Source: an uncultured Oscillospiraceae bacterium
Lineage (GTDB): Bacteria; Bacillota; Clostridia; Oscillospirales; Oscillospiraceae
Assembly: GCA_947625045.1 (NCBI GenBank)
Contig: CANQMW010000006.1
Location: 1 to 64,000, forward strand
Length of the DNA stretch: 64,000 nucleotides
Reading direction: 5' to 3'
The notes below the pieces were generated by a model. It did no database searches, had not been told where the DNA came from, and was given only the letters and a program-made list of their open reading frames with translations. This document shows positions 14,919-22,756 of the stretch, piece by piece. Positions within the stretch are counted from its first letter, which is position 1, and every line of letters starts with the position of its first letter. A program made the position numbers and the translations under genes.

Positions 14919-15989
14919 CTATATCCTGTCCAGGATGGCCTGGACCATCTGGCCGCAGGAAAGAGCCTTGTCTCCGGGCCCCGCGATATCCGCCGTGCGG
15001 CAACCGTCGCTCAGGGCCCTGTCCACCGCCGCCTCCACGTAGCCCGCCTCCGAACCCAGGCCGAAAGAATAACGCAGCATCATGGCCCCGGAGAGGATGG
15101 CGGCGATGGGGTCGGCCCTGCCTGTGCCGGCGATGTCCGGGGCGGAGCCGTGGATGGGCTCGTAGAGCCCCCGGGTCCCGTCTCCCAGGGAGGCGGAGGG
15201 CAGCAGGCCGATGGAGCCGGTGATCTGGCTGGCCTCGTCGGAGAGGATGTCGCCGAACATGTTGGTGGTGACGATCACGTCGAATTGGCCGGGCCAGCGG
15301 ACCAGCTGCATGGCGGCGTTGTCCACCAGCATATCCTGCACCGTCACGTCCGGGTACTGCTCCGCTACCCGGTGGACCGTCTCCCGCCACAGCCGGGAGG
15401 TCTCCAGAACGTTGGCCTTGTCCACGCTGATGACCTTGCCCCGGCGCTTTTGGGCCGCGGCGAAGGCCACATGGGCGATGCGCTCGATCTCCATGACGGA
15501 GTAGGCCTCGGTGTCGTAGGCCTCCGGGCCGTATCGGCCGTCCCGGCGGCCCCGGTCGCCGAAGTAGATGCCGCCGGTCAGCTCCCGGACCATCAGCAGG
15601 TCGAACCCGTCCGCCACGGTCTCCGCCCGGAGGGGGCACTTGCCCGCCAGAGCGGGATAGAGCTTAGCCGGGCGCAGGTTGGTATAAAGGCCCAGCTTGC
15701 TTCGCAGGCCCAGCAGCGCCCGCTCCGGCCGGATATCGCCGGGCAGTGTGTCCCACTTGGGACCGCCCACGGCGCCCAGCAGCACGCTGTCGCTGGCCAG
15801 GCACCCCTCCACCGTCTCCGGGGGCAGGGGCACGCCGGTGGCGTCGATGGCGCAGCCGCCGGCGAGATAGGACTTGAAACGGAAAGTATGGCCGTATTTT
15901 TCGCCCACCTTTTCCAGCACGGCCACGGCGCCGTCCACCACCTCGGGACCGATGCCGTCGCCCTTCACCAAAGCGATGTTGTATTCCAT
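14919..15989 (-). CDS. leuB: 3-isopropylmalate dehydrogenase
   Basis: Oxidises and decarboxylates (2R,3S)-3-isopropylmalate to 2-oxoisocaproate with NAD in leucine synthesis. The 356-residue protein has the family marks: Lys-Gly-Asp-Gly-Ile-Gly-Pro-Glu near residue 9, Gly-Gly-Pro-Lys-Trp, [10 protein letters not shown], the catalytic Asp-Lys-Ala-Asn-Val-Leu, and the NAD-site [11 protein letters not shown]. Length is standard. It is the last gene of leuA-leuC-leuD-leuB, 3 bases after leuD, and is closed by the terminator at 14831-14866. Confidence 0.97.
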   Translation of the reverse strand: MEYNIALVKGDGIGPEVVDGAVAVLEKVGEKYGHTFRFKSYLAGGCAIDATGVPLPPETVEGCLASDSVLLGAVGGPKWDTLPGDIRPERALLGLRSKLGLYTNLRPAKLYPALAGKCPLRAETVADGFDLLMVRELTGGIYFGDRGRRDGRYGPEAYDTEAYSVMEIERIAHVAFAAAQKRRGKVISVDKANVLETSRLWRETVHRVAEQYPDVTVQDMLVDNAAMQLVRWPGQFDVIVTTNMFGDILSDEASQITGSIGLLPSASLGDGTRGLYEPIHGSAPDIAGTGRADPIAAILSGAMMLRYSFGLGSEAGYVEAAVDRALSDGCRTADIAGPGDKALSCGQMVQAILDRI

Positions 15990-15992
15990 ATC

Positions 15993-16490
15993 TCATTCCT
16001 CACCTTTCTGCCGGGCCTTCAGATAGGGCAGAAGGCCACCGTTTTCGATGATCCTGCCGATGAACGCCGGGAAGGCCGTGGCCTGAAAGACGGCGCCGGT
16101 GGTCTCGTCGGTGATGAGGCCGGAAGCGAAGTCCACGCGCACCTTGTCGCCGTTTTGAATGGCCTGGGCGGCCCCCGGGCACTCCAGGATGGGGAAGCCG
16201 ATGTTGATGGCGTTGCGGTAGAAGATGCGGGCGAAGCTGGCCGCGATGACGCAGGATGCGCCGCTGGCCTGGATGGCCATGGGGGCGTGCTCCCGGGAGG
16301 AGCCGCAGCCGAAGTTCCAGCCGCCCACCACGACGTCGCCGGGCTTCACTTTCCCGGCATAGGCGGGGTCTATGTCCTCCATGCAGTGCTTCGCCAGCTC
16401 CGCGGGGGACGGGGCGTTCAGATACCGGGCGGGGATGATCACGTCCGTATCCACGTTGTCGCCGTATTTGAATACAGTTCCGGCATTCAT
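15993..16490 (-). CDS. leuD: 3-isopropylmalate dehydratase small subunit
   Basis: Swivel subunit of isopropylmalate isomerase; pairs with LeuC to convert 2- to 3-isopropylmalate. The 165-residue protein shows [13 protein letters not shown] near the start and [10 protein letters not shown], the substrate-binding loop. The length fits the short prokaryotic LeuD type found with split LeuC. It lies 3 bases after leuC. Confidence 0.97.
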   Translation of the reverse strand: MNAGTVFKYGDNVDTDVIIPARYLNAPSPAELAKHCMEDIDPAYAGKVKPGDVVVGGWNFGCGSSREHAPMAIQASGASCVIAASFARIFYRNAINIGFPILECPGAAQAIQNGDKVRVDFASGLITDETTGAVFQATAFPAFIGRIIENGGLLPYLKARQKGEE

Positions 16491-16493
16491 GGT

Positions 16494-17765
16494 TCAACCC
16501 TCCTTCATGATGTCCGGCGGCGAGGCAAGCACGCCTGCCACGGCGCTGGCGGCGGCCACGGCCGGGGAGGCCAGGATGACCTCGCTCTGGGTGTGGCCCA
16601 TGCGGCCGACGAAGTTGCGGTTGGTGGTGGACACGCACCGCTCCCCCTCGGCCATGCAGCCCATATGGCCCCCCAGGCAGGGCCCGCAGGTGGGCACGGA
16701 GAACACGCATCCGGCCTGGATGAACGTCTCCGCCAGGCCCTCCCAGATGCACTGCAGGCTCACCTCCTGGGTGGCGGGGATGACGATGCAGCGGATGCCA
16801 TCGGCCACCTTCCGCCCCTTCAATATCTCCGCCGCGGCCCGCAGGTCGGAGATGCGCCCGTTGGTGCAGGAGCCTATCACCACCTGGTCGATGGCCATGC
16901 CTTTCACCTCATCGATGGGCTTGGCGTTGCTGGGCAGATGGGGCAGGCTCACGGTGGGCGGGAGAGAGGAAAGGTCGATGACCACTTCTCTCTCGTATTC
17001 CGCGTCCGGGTCCGCCTCATAGGCGGTCCAGGGCCTGTCCGCCCGGCCGGTCACATACGCCACCGTCTTTTCATCCACGGGGAAGATGCCGTTTTTCGCC
17101 CCCGCCTCGATGGCCATGTTGGCGATGGTGAACCGGTCGTCCATGGATAGGGCCGCCACGCCGGGGCCCGTGAATTCCAGGGACTTATAGAGCGCCCCGT
17201 CCACGCCGATCTCTCCGATCAGGTGCAGTATCACGTCCTTGCCGCTGACATACGGGCCGAGCGCGCCGGTGAGGGTCACCCTGATGGCGGCGGGGACCTT
17301 GAACCAGTTCTCCCCGGCGGCCATGCCGGCGGCCATATCCGTGGAGCCCACGCCGGTGGAGAAGGCCCCCAGGGCCCCGTAAGTGCAGGTGTGGCTGTCC
17401 GCGCCGATGACGCACTCGCCGGGGGCAACCAGGCCCTTCTCCGGCAGGAGGGCGTGCTCGATGCCCGCCTGGCCCACGTCATAGAGATGGGTGATATTGA
17501 ACCGGGCGGCAAACTCCCTCGCCTGCCTGCAGAGCTGGGCGGACTTTATGTCCTTGCAGGGGGTGTAGTGGTCCAGGACGATGACGATCTTATCCTTATC
17601 GAATACCTCCGTAAAGCCAGCCTTGTCGAACACCGTGACGGCCACGGGGGCGGTGATGTCGTTTCCCAGCACCAGGTCCAGCTTCGCCTCGATAAGGTCC
17701 CCGGCCTTGACGCTGTCAAGATGCGCGTGGGCGGCCAGTATCTTCTGGGTCATGGTCATGCCCAT
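16494..17765 (-). CDS. leuC: 3-isopropylmalate dehydratase large subunit
   Basis: A 423-residue aconitase-family protein holding the 4Fe-4S cluster. The three ligands are visible: Cys in Ile-Gly-Ser-Cys-Thr-Asn-Gly, and two in Cys-Gly-Pro-Cys-Leu-Gly-Gly-His. Also present are Ala-Asp-Ser-His-Thr-Cys-Thr-Tyr-Gly and the final Asn-Arg-Asn-Phe-x-Gly-Arg-Met-Gly. The short form matches archaeal/clostridial LeuC. AAAGGAGG within the end of leuA serves as ribosome binding site, coupling the two. Confidence 0.97.
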   Translation of the reverse strand: MGMTMTQKILAAHAHLDSVKAGDLIEAKLDLVLGNDITAPVAVTVFDKAGFTEVFDKDKIVIVLDHYTPCKDIKSAQLCRQAREFAARFNITHLYDVGQAGIEHALLPEKGLVAPGECVIGADSHTCTYGALGAFSTGVGSTDMAAGMAAGENWFKVPAAIRVTLTGALGPYVSGKDVILHLIGEIGVDGALYKSLEFTGPGVAALSMDDRFTIANMAIEAGAKNGIFPVDEKTVAYVTGRADRPWTAYEADPDAEYEREVVIDLSSLPPTVSLPHLPSNAKPIDEVKGMAIDQVVIGSCTNGRISDLRAAAEILKGRKVADGIRCIVIPATQEVSLQCIWEGLAETFIQAGCVFSVPTCGPCLGGHMGCMAEGERCVSTTNRNFVGRMGHTQSEVILASPAVAAASAVAGVLASPPDIMKEG

Positions 17766-17768
17766 GGC

Positions 17769-19304
17769 TCACGCCTCCTTTCGCGCCGTGGCGGCGCAGA
17801 GCTTGTTGACGGCTTTGATATAGGCCACGATACTGGCCTCCATGATGTCGGTGGAGAGGCCCTTGCCCGTATAGGTCCGGTTCCCGGCGGTCAGCTTGAT
17901 GGTCACGTCGCCCAGGGTGTCCTTGCCCTCGGAGATGGAGTGGATGTTGTAGATGTCGAAGGAGTGATCGATGGGCTTGACGATTTTGTCGATGGCGTTG
18001 AAGGCCGCGTCGATGGGGCCGTCGCCCAGGCACACGTCCTCGAACTTTTCCCCGTCCTTCTCCAGGCTCACGGTGCAGGTGGCGGTGGTGAAGTTGCTGG
18101 TGTGCACGGAGAACCAGTCCAGCTTGTAGCCGTGCTCGTCCTGGCTCTCGTCCATGACGGCCCGGTGCTCGGCGATGGCCTCCAGGTCCGCGTCGGTGAC
18201 CTGCTTTTTCTTGTCGCACAGGACCTTGAACTCCTCAAAGCAGGCGGCCAGCTCCTCCGGCGTCAGGGTGTAGCCCAGGTCCCGGAGCCGGTCGTCCACG
18301 GCGTGCTTGCCGGAGTGCTTGCCCAGGACCAGGTTGTTGGTGGATACGCCCACGGACTCGGGCGTCAGTATCTCATAGGTCTGCTTGTTGGCCAGTACCC
18401 CGTGCTGGTGGATGCCCGCCTCGTGGGCAAAGGCGTTCCGGCCCACGATGGGCTTATTCAGCGGCGCGCTCTGGCCGATGATGGAGTAGACGGTACGGCT
18501 GGCCCGGGCGATCTGGGTGGTGTCGATGCGCGTCTCAAAGGGGTATTCGCCCGGCCGGGTGTGCATGGCCATGACCACCTCCTCCAGAGGGGTATTGCCC
18601 GAGCGCTCCCCCAGGCCGTTGACGGTGCACTCGATCTGCCGGGCGCCGCCCTGGATGCCCGCCAGGGTATTGGCGGTGGCCAGGCCCAGGTCGTCGTGGC
18701 AGTGGGTGGAGAAGATGGCCTTGTCGGCGCCCTCCACATGAGTGCGCAGATACTCGAACAGCGCGCGCATCTCCGCGGGGGTGGTATAGCCCACGGTGTC
18801 AGGTATGTTCACAGTAGTGGCGCCGCTGGCGATGGCGGCGGAGATGACCTTGGCCAGGAAATCCCAGTCACTGCGGGTGGCGTCCTCGGCGGAGAATTCG
18901 ATGTTGGAGCAGTATTTCCGGGCATAGGCCGTCATGGCGGAGGCCGCCTCCAGCACCTCATCCGGCGTCATGCGCAGCTTATACTCCATGTGCAGGGGAC
19001 TGGTGGCGATGAACAGGTGGATGCGGGGGTCGGCGGCGTGCTTCACCGCCTCCCAGGCCGCGTCGATGTCCTTCACATTGGCCCGGGCCAGGGACGCGAT
19101 GGTGCAGTCCTTCACGGCGCCGGCGATGGTCTTCACGCTCTCGAAGTCCCCCGGGGACGAGATGGCGAAGCCCGCCTCTATCACGTCCACCCGCAGCTTC
19201 TCCAGGCACCGGGCGACCTCGATCTTCTCCCGCAGGTTCATGGAGCAGCCCGGGGACTGCTCGCCGTCCCGGAGGGTCGTGTCAAAGACGATGATGCGAT
19301 CCAT
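17769..19304 (-). CDS. leuA: 2-isopropylmalate synthase
   Basis: Condenses acetyl-CoA with 2-oxoisovalerate, the first committed step to leucine. The 511-residue protein opens with Asp-Thr-Thr-Leu-Arg-Asp-Gly-Glu-Gln-Ser-Pro-Gly (metal and substrate), has His-Cys-His-Asp-Asp-Leu-Gly and Asn-Gly-Leu-Gly-Glu-Arg-Ser-Gly-Asn, then a linker near Gly-Lys-His-Ser-Gly-Lys-His and a C-terminal regulatory domain (about 390-511) for leucine feedback. AAGGAAGG lies before the ATG. A leader with a Leu-containing peptide and terminator precedes it. Confidence 0.97.
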   Translation of the reverse strand: MDRIIVFDTTLRDGEQSPGCSMNLREKIEVARCLEKLRVDVIEAGFAISSPGDFESVKTIAGAVKDCTIASLARANVKDIDAAWEAVKHAADPRIHLFIATSPLHMEYKLRMTPDEVLEAASAMTAYARKYCSNIEFSAEDATRSDWDFLAKVISAAIASGATTVNIPDTVGYTTPAEMRALFEYLRTHVEGADKAIFSTHCHDDLGLATANTLAGIQGGARQIECTVNGLGERSGNTPLEEVVMAMHTRPGEYPFETRIDTTQIARASRTVYSIIGQSAPLNKPIVGRNAFAHEAGIHQHGVLANKQTYEILTPESVGVSTNNLVLGKHSGKHAVDDRLRDLGYTLTPEELAACFEEFKVLCDKKKQVTDADLEAIAEHRAVMDESQDEHGYKLDWFSVHTSNFTTATCTVSLEKDGEKFEDVCLGDGPIDAAFNAIDKIVKPIDHSFDIYNIHSISEGKDTLGDVTIKLTAGNRTYTGKGLSTDIMEASIVAYIKAVNKLCAATARKEA

Positions 19305-19340
19305 ATTCTTCCTTCCTTTTCTGAATCATTCGATTTGGAT

Positions 19341-19378
19341 AACAAAAACCGTGCGGTCCGAAAAGTCAGACCGCACGG
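19341..19378 (-). terminator. Attenuator-like terminator before leuA
   Basis: A 10-bp GC-rich stem (19369-19378 with 19349-19358) is followed on the minus strand by TTTTTGTT (19348-19341). It lies between the leader peptide stop and leuA, so it can end transcription before the operon. Confidence 0.85.
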
Positions 19379-19414
19379 CTCAGTTCACGATTTTTCCGGT
19401 TCCCCGGCTCGCCC

Positions 19415-19516
19415 TCACACGGTGATCACAGCATGACTTTTCGCGCTATTCCTGACAGAGCACAGTCGGTCAAGCATAGCGCTGGTCAGCAGGTTGGCGA
19501 TGGGGAGGCGACGCAT
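19415..19516 (-). CDS. Putative leu operon leader peptide (33 aa)
   Basis: A 33-codon frame with GAGGAA 6 bases before ATG 19516 and TGA at 19417-19415. Five Leu codons lie in its first 18 (Arg-Arg-Leu-Pro-Ile-Ala-Asn-Leu-Leu, then Met-Leu-Asp-Arg-Leu). A hairpin with perfect 7-bp arms (19476-19482 with 19443-19449) spans the later Leu codons, as the pause hairpin of an attenuator would. No T-box consensus is visible. The reading is inference: ribosome stalling at Leu codons would alter folding and prevent the terminator at 19341-19378. Confidence 0.6.
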   Translation of the reverse strand: MRRLPIANLLTSAMLDRLCSVRNSAKSHAVITV

Positions 19517-19547
19517 AGGAATTCCTCGCTTACAAGATGTTTTGTTC

Positions 19548-19576
19548 ACTATATCATAATCCAGAATGTATGTCAA
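19548..19576 (-). promoter_or_regulatory. Promoter of the leu operon
   Basis: On the minus strand TTGACA (19576-19571), 17 bases, TATAGT (19553-19548). The start would fall about 25 bases before the leader peptide. The remaining 19577-19750 stretch shows nothing else I can name. Confidence 0.88.
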
Positions 19577-19750
19577 ACGATTCTATGCGGTTCTATACTT
19601 CAGGCTGGCAAGTGATTTGCTAAACTAAATGCAGCAGTGAGAGAGTCCAGCTTCCCACAGGTTACGGTGTCCTGCCTCGGCACGGCTGTATACGCTTCTT
19701 TCCCGTTTTCGTATAGACTTGCCCTTGCTGTACTTTCCCCGCGTCTCCAC

Positions 19751-19999
19751 TTACCACTTCTCATAGGGACAGCGGCCCCGCCGGGACGCGGCCCGCAGCT
19801 CCACATAGCACCCGCAGGCCAGGCATGTCCCCCGGGCCAGCCGGTCGCAGCCTTTGCATGTCTCCAGCCGTTTTTCGTACGTCTCCGGCGCGGCGCGGTC
19901 CCCTGCGGGGGTGCGCTCGATGTGCTTCTTCAGAGTGCGGATGTAAGTGTCCTCGTCGAACTCTTGCAGCAGGCACCGCACACAGCGGCGGGTGCTCAT
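19751..19999 (-). CDS. DUF6171-like Cys-rich small protein
   Basis: An 82-residue protein with Cys-Val-Arg-Cys-Leu-Leu at the N-terminus, Cys-Lys-Gly-Cys-Asp-Arg-Leu in the middle and [11 protein letters not shown] near the end, so two or more zinc-ribbon-like knuckles. I recall this as the DUF6171 family; no function is known. Its ATG overlaps the arabinofuranosidase stop by 4 bases, so it is co-translated, though a functional link is not evident. Confidence 0.7.
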   Translation of the reverse strand: MSTRRCVRCLLQEFDEDTYIRTLKKHIERTPAGDRAAPETYEKRLETCKGCDRLARGTCLACGCYVELRAASRRGRCPYEKW

Positions 20000-21492
20000 T
20001 TCAGCCGCAGCGCCGCCACGGAGCAGGGGGGCAGGTCGAATTCCACGCCCTTCTCCGTGACCTTCACCGGCAGCGGCGCCTCTTTCACCACCTCCGGCTC
20101 GTCAAAGGTGTTGTGGGCATGGGCCTCCGCCGCGAGAAGCGTACCGGTCACGGAGGCCGGGCCCAGACCGGTGAGGGACACATGCTGTCCCTCCGTCATG
20201 GAGAGGTTCGCCGCCGTCACGGTGACAGACCCGTCCCCGCCCAGGGAGGCGGAGACGTGCAGCGCCGGGACCTGGGCGTCCCGGCCGCCCGCCGTGCCCG
20301 CGCCGCTGATGGCGAGGGGGAGGAGCTGCGCCCCCTGGTGGTCCCGGTACATGCGGAACACATGCCAGGTGGGGGTACGGACCATGCGCGGCCCCTCGGT
20401 GAGCAGCACCGACTGGAGCACGTTCACCATCTGGGCCAGGCACGCCAGCCGCACCCGGTCGCAGCGGCTGTTGAAGATGTTCAGCGTCACCGCGGCAACC
20501 AGGGCGTCCCGCATAGTGTTCTGCTGATAGAGGAAGCCGGGGTTGGTGCCGGGCTCCACGTCGTACCAGGCGCCCCACTCGTCCACCATCAGGCCGATAT
20601 GCTTCTTCGGATCGTACTCATCCATGATGGCGCTGTGCATGGCGATAAGCTCCTCCATGTACAGGGCCTTTTTCAGGGTGATGTAATACTCGTCCTCGGT
20701 GAAGTCCGTGGCGCTGCCCTTGTGGTCCCAGCCGCCGGGATGGACGTAATAGTGCAGGCTCAGCCCGTCCATATAGCCGTGTGCCCCGGAGGGGTGGGGG
20801 CTGGCATAGCAGGTATCCAGCACCCTGCGCGTCCAGTTCACATCGTCCGCGTTGGGCCCGCCGCATATCTTTGCGATGGGGGCGCCAGGGTCGTATTGGC
20901 GCACATAGGTCTGGTAACGCCGGTAGAGGTTGGCATAGTACTCCGGCGTCATATTTCCGCCGCAGCCCCAGTTTTCGTTGCCCACGCCGAAGTAGTCCAG
21001 CCTCCAGGGCGGTTCATGGCCGTTTTGGGCCCGCAGGTCCGCCATGGGGGACACGCCGCTGAAGGTCATGTACTCCACCCACTCGCTCATCTCCCGCACG
21101 GTGCCGCTGCCCACGTTGCCGTTCACGTAAGCTTTGCAGCCCAGCTGGCGGCAGAGCTCAAAATACTCATGGGTGCCGAAGGAGTTGTCCTCCACCACGC
21201 CGCCCCAGTGGGTGTTTATCATCTTCTTGCGGGTTTCGCGGGGGCCGACGCCGTCCTGCCAGTGATACTCGTCGGCAAAGCAGCCGCCGGGCCAGCGCAG
21301 CACGGGGACGCGTATCTCCCGCAGGGCCTCGATAACATCCGTGCGCATGCCGTTTTCGCTGGGGATGCCGCTGTCCGGCTTTACGAAAATGCCCTCGTAG
21401 ATACACCGCCCCAGATGCTCGGAAAAGTGGCCGTATATCTCCGGTGCGATCCGGCCCTGTGGATGGGACTTATCGATCTGTATGATCGCCAT
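19996..21492 (-). CDS. Alpha-L-arabinofuranosidase, GH51
   Basis: A 498-residue glycoside hydrolase releasing arabinose from arabinan or arabinoxylan fragments. The GH51 pattern is clear: [11 protein letters not shown] near residue 19, Arg-Trp-Pro-Gly-Gly-Cys-Phe, the acid/base Glu in Gly-Asn-Glu-Asn-Trp-Gly, and the nucleophile Glu in Val-Asp-Glu-Trp-Gly-Ala-Trp. A beta-sandwich domain follows. There is no signal peptide, so it acts inside the cell on imported oligosaccharides. GGGAGGT precedes the ATG. No transporter or arabinose regulator is adjacent. Confidence 0.95.
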   Translation of the reverse strand: MAIIQIDKSHPQGRIAPEIYGHFSEHLGRCIYEGIFVKPDSGIPSENGMRTDVIEALREIRVPVLRWPGGCFADEYHWQDGVGPRETRKKMINTHWGGVVEDNSFGTHEYFELCRQLGCKAYVNGNVGSGTVREMSEWVEYMTFSGVSPMADLRAQNGHEPPWRLDYFGVGNENWGCGGNMTPEYYANLYRRYQTYVRQYDPGAPIAKICGGPNADDVNWTRRVLDTCYASPHPSGAHGYMDGLSLHYYVHPGGWDHKGSATDFTEDEYYITLKKALYMEELIAMHSAIMDEYDPKKHIGLMVDEWGAWYDVEPGTNPGFLYQQNTMRDALVAAVTLNIFNSRCDRVRLACLAQMVNVLQSVLLTEGPRMVRTPTWHVFRMYRDHQGAQLLPLAISGAGTAGGRDAQVPALHVSASLGGDGSVTVTAANLSMTEGQHVSLTGLGPASVTGTLLAAEAHAHNTFDEPEVVKEAPLPVKVTEKGVEFDLPPCSVAALRLK

Positions 21493-21678
21493 ATGGATAC
21501 CTCCCTGATCACTCGTATTCTCTCGTCACGTTGTTCAGCTATTTGCGGCTGCGGTAATGCGCGATCACCCAAGGCCATTTGACAAACTCATCCGTGCAGA
21601 GCGGGAAGCAGACAGCCAGATGCTGGAGGGGTTCCGATGCGGCCCGCTTCGCCGGGCTTGCATGGGGACCCTGGAAGA

Positions 21679-21703
21679 ACCCGGAGGCCAAAGGCCTCCG
21701 GGT
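21679..21703 (-). terminator. Hairpin between hypB and the arabinofuranosidase gene
   Basis: A perfect 11-bp stem (21679-21689 with 21693-21703) and 3-base loop follows the hypB stop. On the minus strand TCTTCC follows, a weak T-run, so it is a possible terminator. The rest of 21493-21726 shows no gene. Confidence 0.5.
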
Positions 21704-21726
21704 ACGTTCTCTATTGATCCTTCCTT

Positions 21727-22395
21727 TTACCCGTTCCAGGCAGTGGTCTGCTGCCGCAGCCAATTTTCCCAGGCGGGGAAGCCCTCGCCGGTCTTGGCGC
21801 AGACGGGGAAGATCTTGATGTCGGGATTGCGCATCTTTGCGTAGGACACTACTTTATCCATATCGAAATCGAAGTACGGCAGCACGTCGATCTTGTTGAT
21901 GAGCAGCGCCTGGCAGACCTGGAACATGAGGGGGTACTTAAGGGGCTTGTCGTGGCCCTCGGGCACGGAGAGAATGGCCACGTTTTTGGCCGCGCCCGTG
22001 TCGAACTCGGCGGGACAGACCAGGTTGCCCACGTTCTCCAGCACCACCAGGTCAAAATCCTCCGCGCCGATCTCTTTAAGCCCCTGTTCGGTCATAGCCG
22101 CGTCCAGGTGGCACATGCCGCCGGTGTGCAGCTGTATGGCTTTCGCGCCGGCGGCGGCGATGGCCTCGGCGTCCACGGTGGAGTCGATGTCCGCTTCCAT
22201 GACGCCGATGCGCATCTCGTCTTTGAGGTCCGCGATGGTCCTTTTCAGGGTGGTTGTCTTGCCGGCGCCGGGGGAGGACATGAGGTTTATGAGAAAGGTC
22301 TTCTGCGCCTTCAGCTCACGGCGGAGCCTGTCCGCATGGGCGTCGTTGTTGGCAAAAACGCTCTGCTTGACTTCTATGACGCGTACCTTATCCAT
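21727..22395 (-). CDS. hypB: Hydrogenase nickel incorporation GTPase HypB
   Basis: The 222-residue GTPase that delivers nickel to the [NiFe] hydrogenase active site with HypA. Walker A is Ser-Ser-Pro-Gly-Ala-Gly-Lys-Thr-Thr near residue 40. It has Glu-Ala-Asp-Ile-Asp-Ser-Thr-Val-Asp-Ala, the metal-site region Gly-Gly-Met-Cys-His-Leu-Asp-Ala, Asp-Leu-Val-Val-Leu-Glu-Asn-Val-Gly-Asn-Leu-Val-Cys-Pro, and Asn-Lys-Ile-Asp for guanine. The N-terminal His-rich nickel store of some HypB proteins is absent. It overlaps hypA by 8 bases. No hydrogenase subunit gene is in the window. Confidence 0.95.
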   Translation of the reverse strand: MDKVRVIEVKQSVFANNDAHADRLRRELKAQKTFLINLMSSPGAGKTTTLKRTIADLKDEMRIGVMEADIDSTVDAEAIAAAGAKAIQLHTGGMCHLDAAMTEQGLKEIGAEDFDLVVLENVGNLVCPAEFDTGAAKNVAILSVPEGHDKPLKYPLMFQVCQALLINKIDVLPYFDFDMDKVVSYAKMRNPDIKIFPVCAKTGEGFPAWENWLRQQTTAWNG

Positions 22396-22756
22396 CCTCT
22401 TCCTCCTCCGGTCCCGGGACCTCGATCTCTTTGATCATAAATTCGTTGCCCTGTAAAAGCCACGTGTTCCCGCCGCCGCAGTATGGGCAGGCCCGGCCAT
22501 GCTCGATGGTGCCGTACTCCTTTTTGCAGTCGCCGCACCAGCTTATGGCCTTGATGGGCTCGATATTAAGCTCCGCCCCGGCCACCAGCGGCTCCCGGGC
22601 CGCGGCCCATTTCCAGCAGTCGGTGAGGTAATGGGGGATGACCGTGGACACCTCCCCCAGCTGGAGCGTTACGCCGCTTATCCGGTCCACATGGTTCTCG
22701 GCGGCCACCTTTTTCAGGCTGTCGATCACATGGAACACCACGCCCAGCTCATGCAT
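22388..22756 (-). CDS. hypA: Hydrogenase nickel metallochaperone HypA
   Basis: A 122-residue protein beginning Met-His-Glu-Leu, where the amino terminus and His2 bind nickel. The zinc site is Cys-Gly-Asp-Cys and Cys-Pro-Tyr-Cys near residues 74-93. The tail is acidic (Glu-Glu-Glu-Glu-Asp). It partners HypB, encoded next with an 8-base overlap, and its start overlaps the end of the iron-sulfur flavoprotein gene by 8 bases, so all three are one transcript. Confidence 0.94.
   Translation of the reverse strand: MHELGVVFHVIDSLKKVAAENHVDRISGVTLQLGEVSTVIPHYLTDCWKWAAAREPLVAGAELNIEPIKAISWCGDCKKEYGTIEHGRACPYCGGGNTWLLQGNEFMIKEIEVPGPEEEEDG

Noticed and set aside
14631-17150. Very long plus-strand open frame opposite the leu genes
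   Set aside because: It is the shadow of leuB, leuD and leuC in GC-rich DNA; it shows no family features, is Gly/Ala/His/Val biased, and the opposite strand encodes unmistakable enzymes.
19341-19620. T-box riboswitch before leuA
   Set aside because: The T-box sequence and its antiterminator are not present; a leader peptide explains the layout better.
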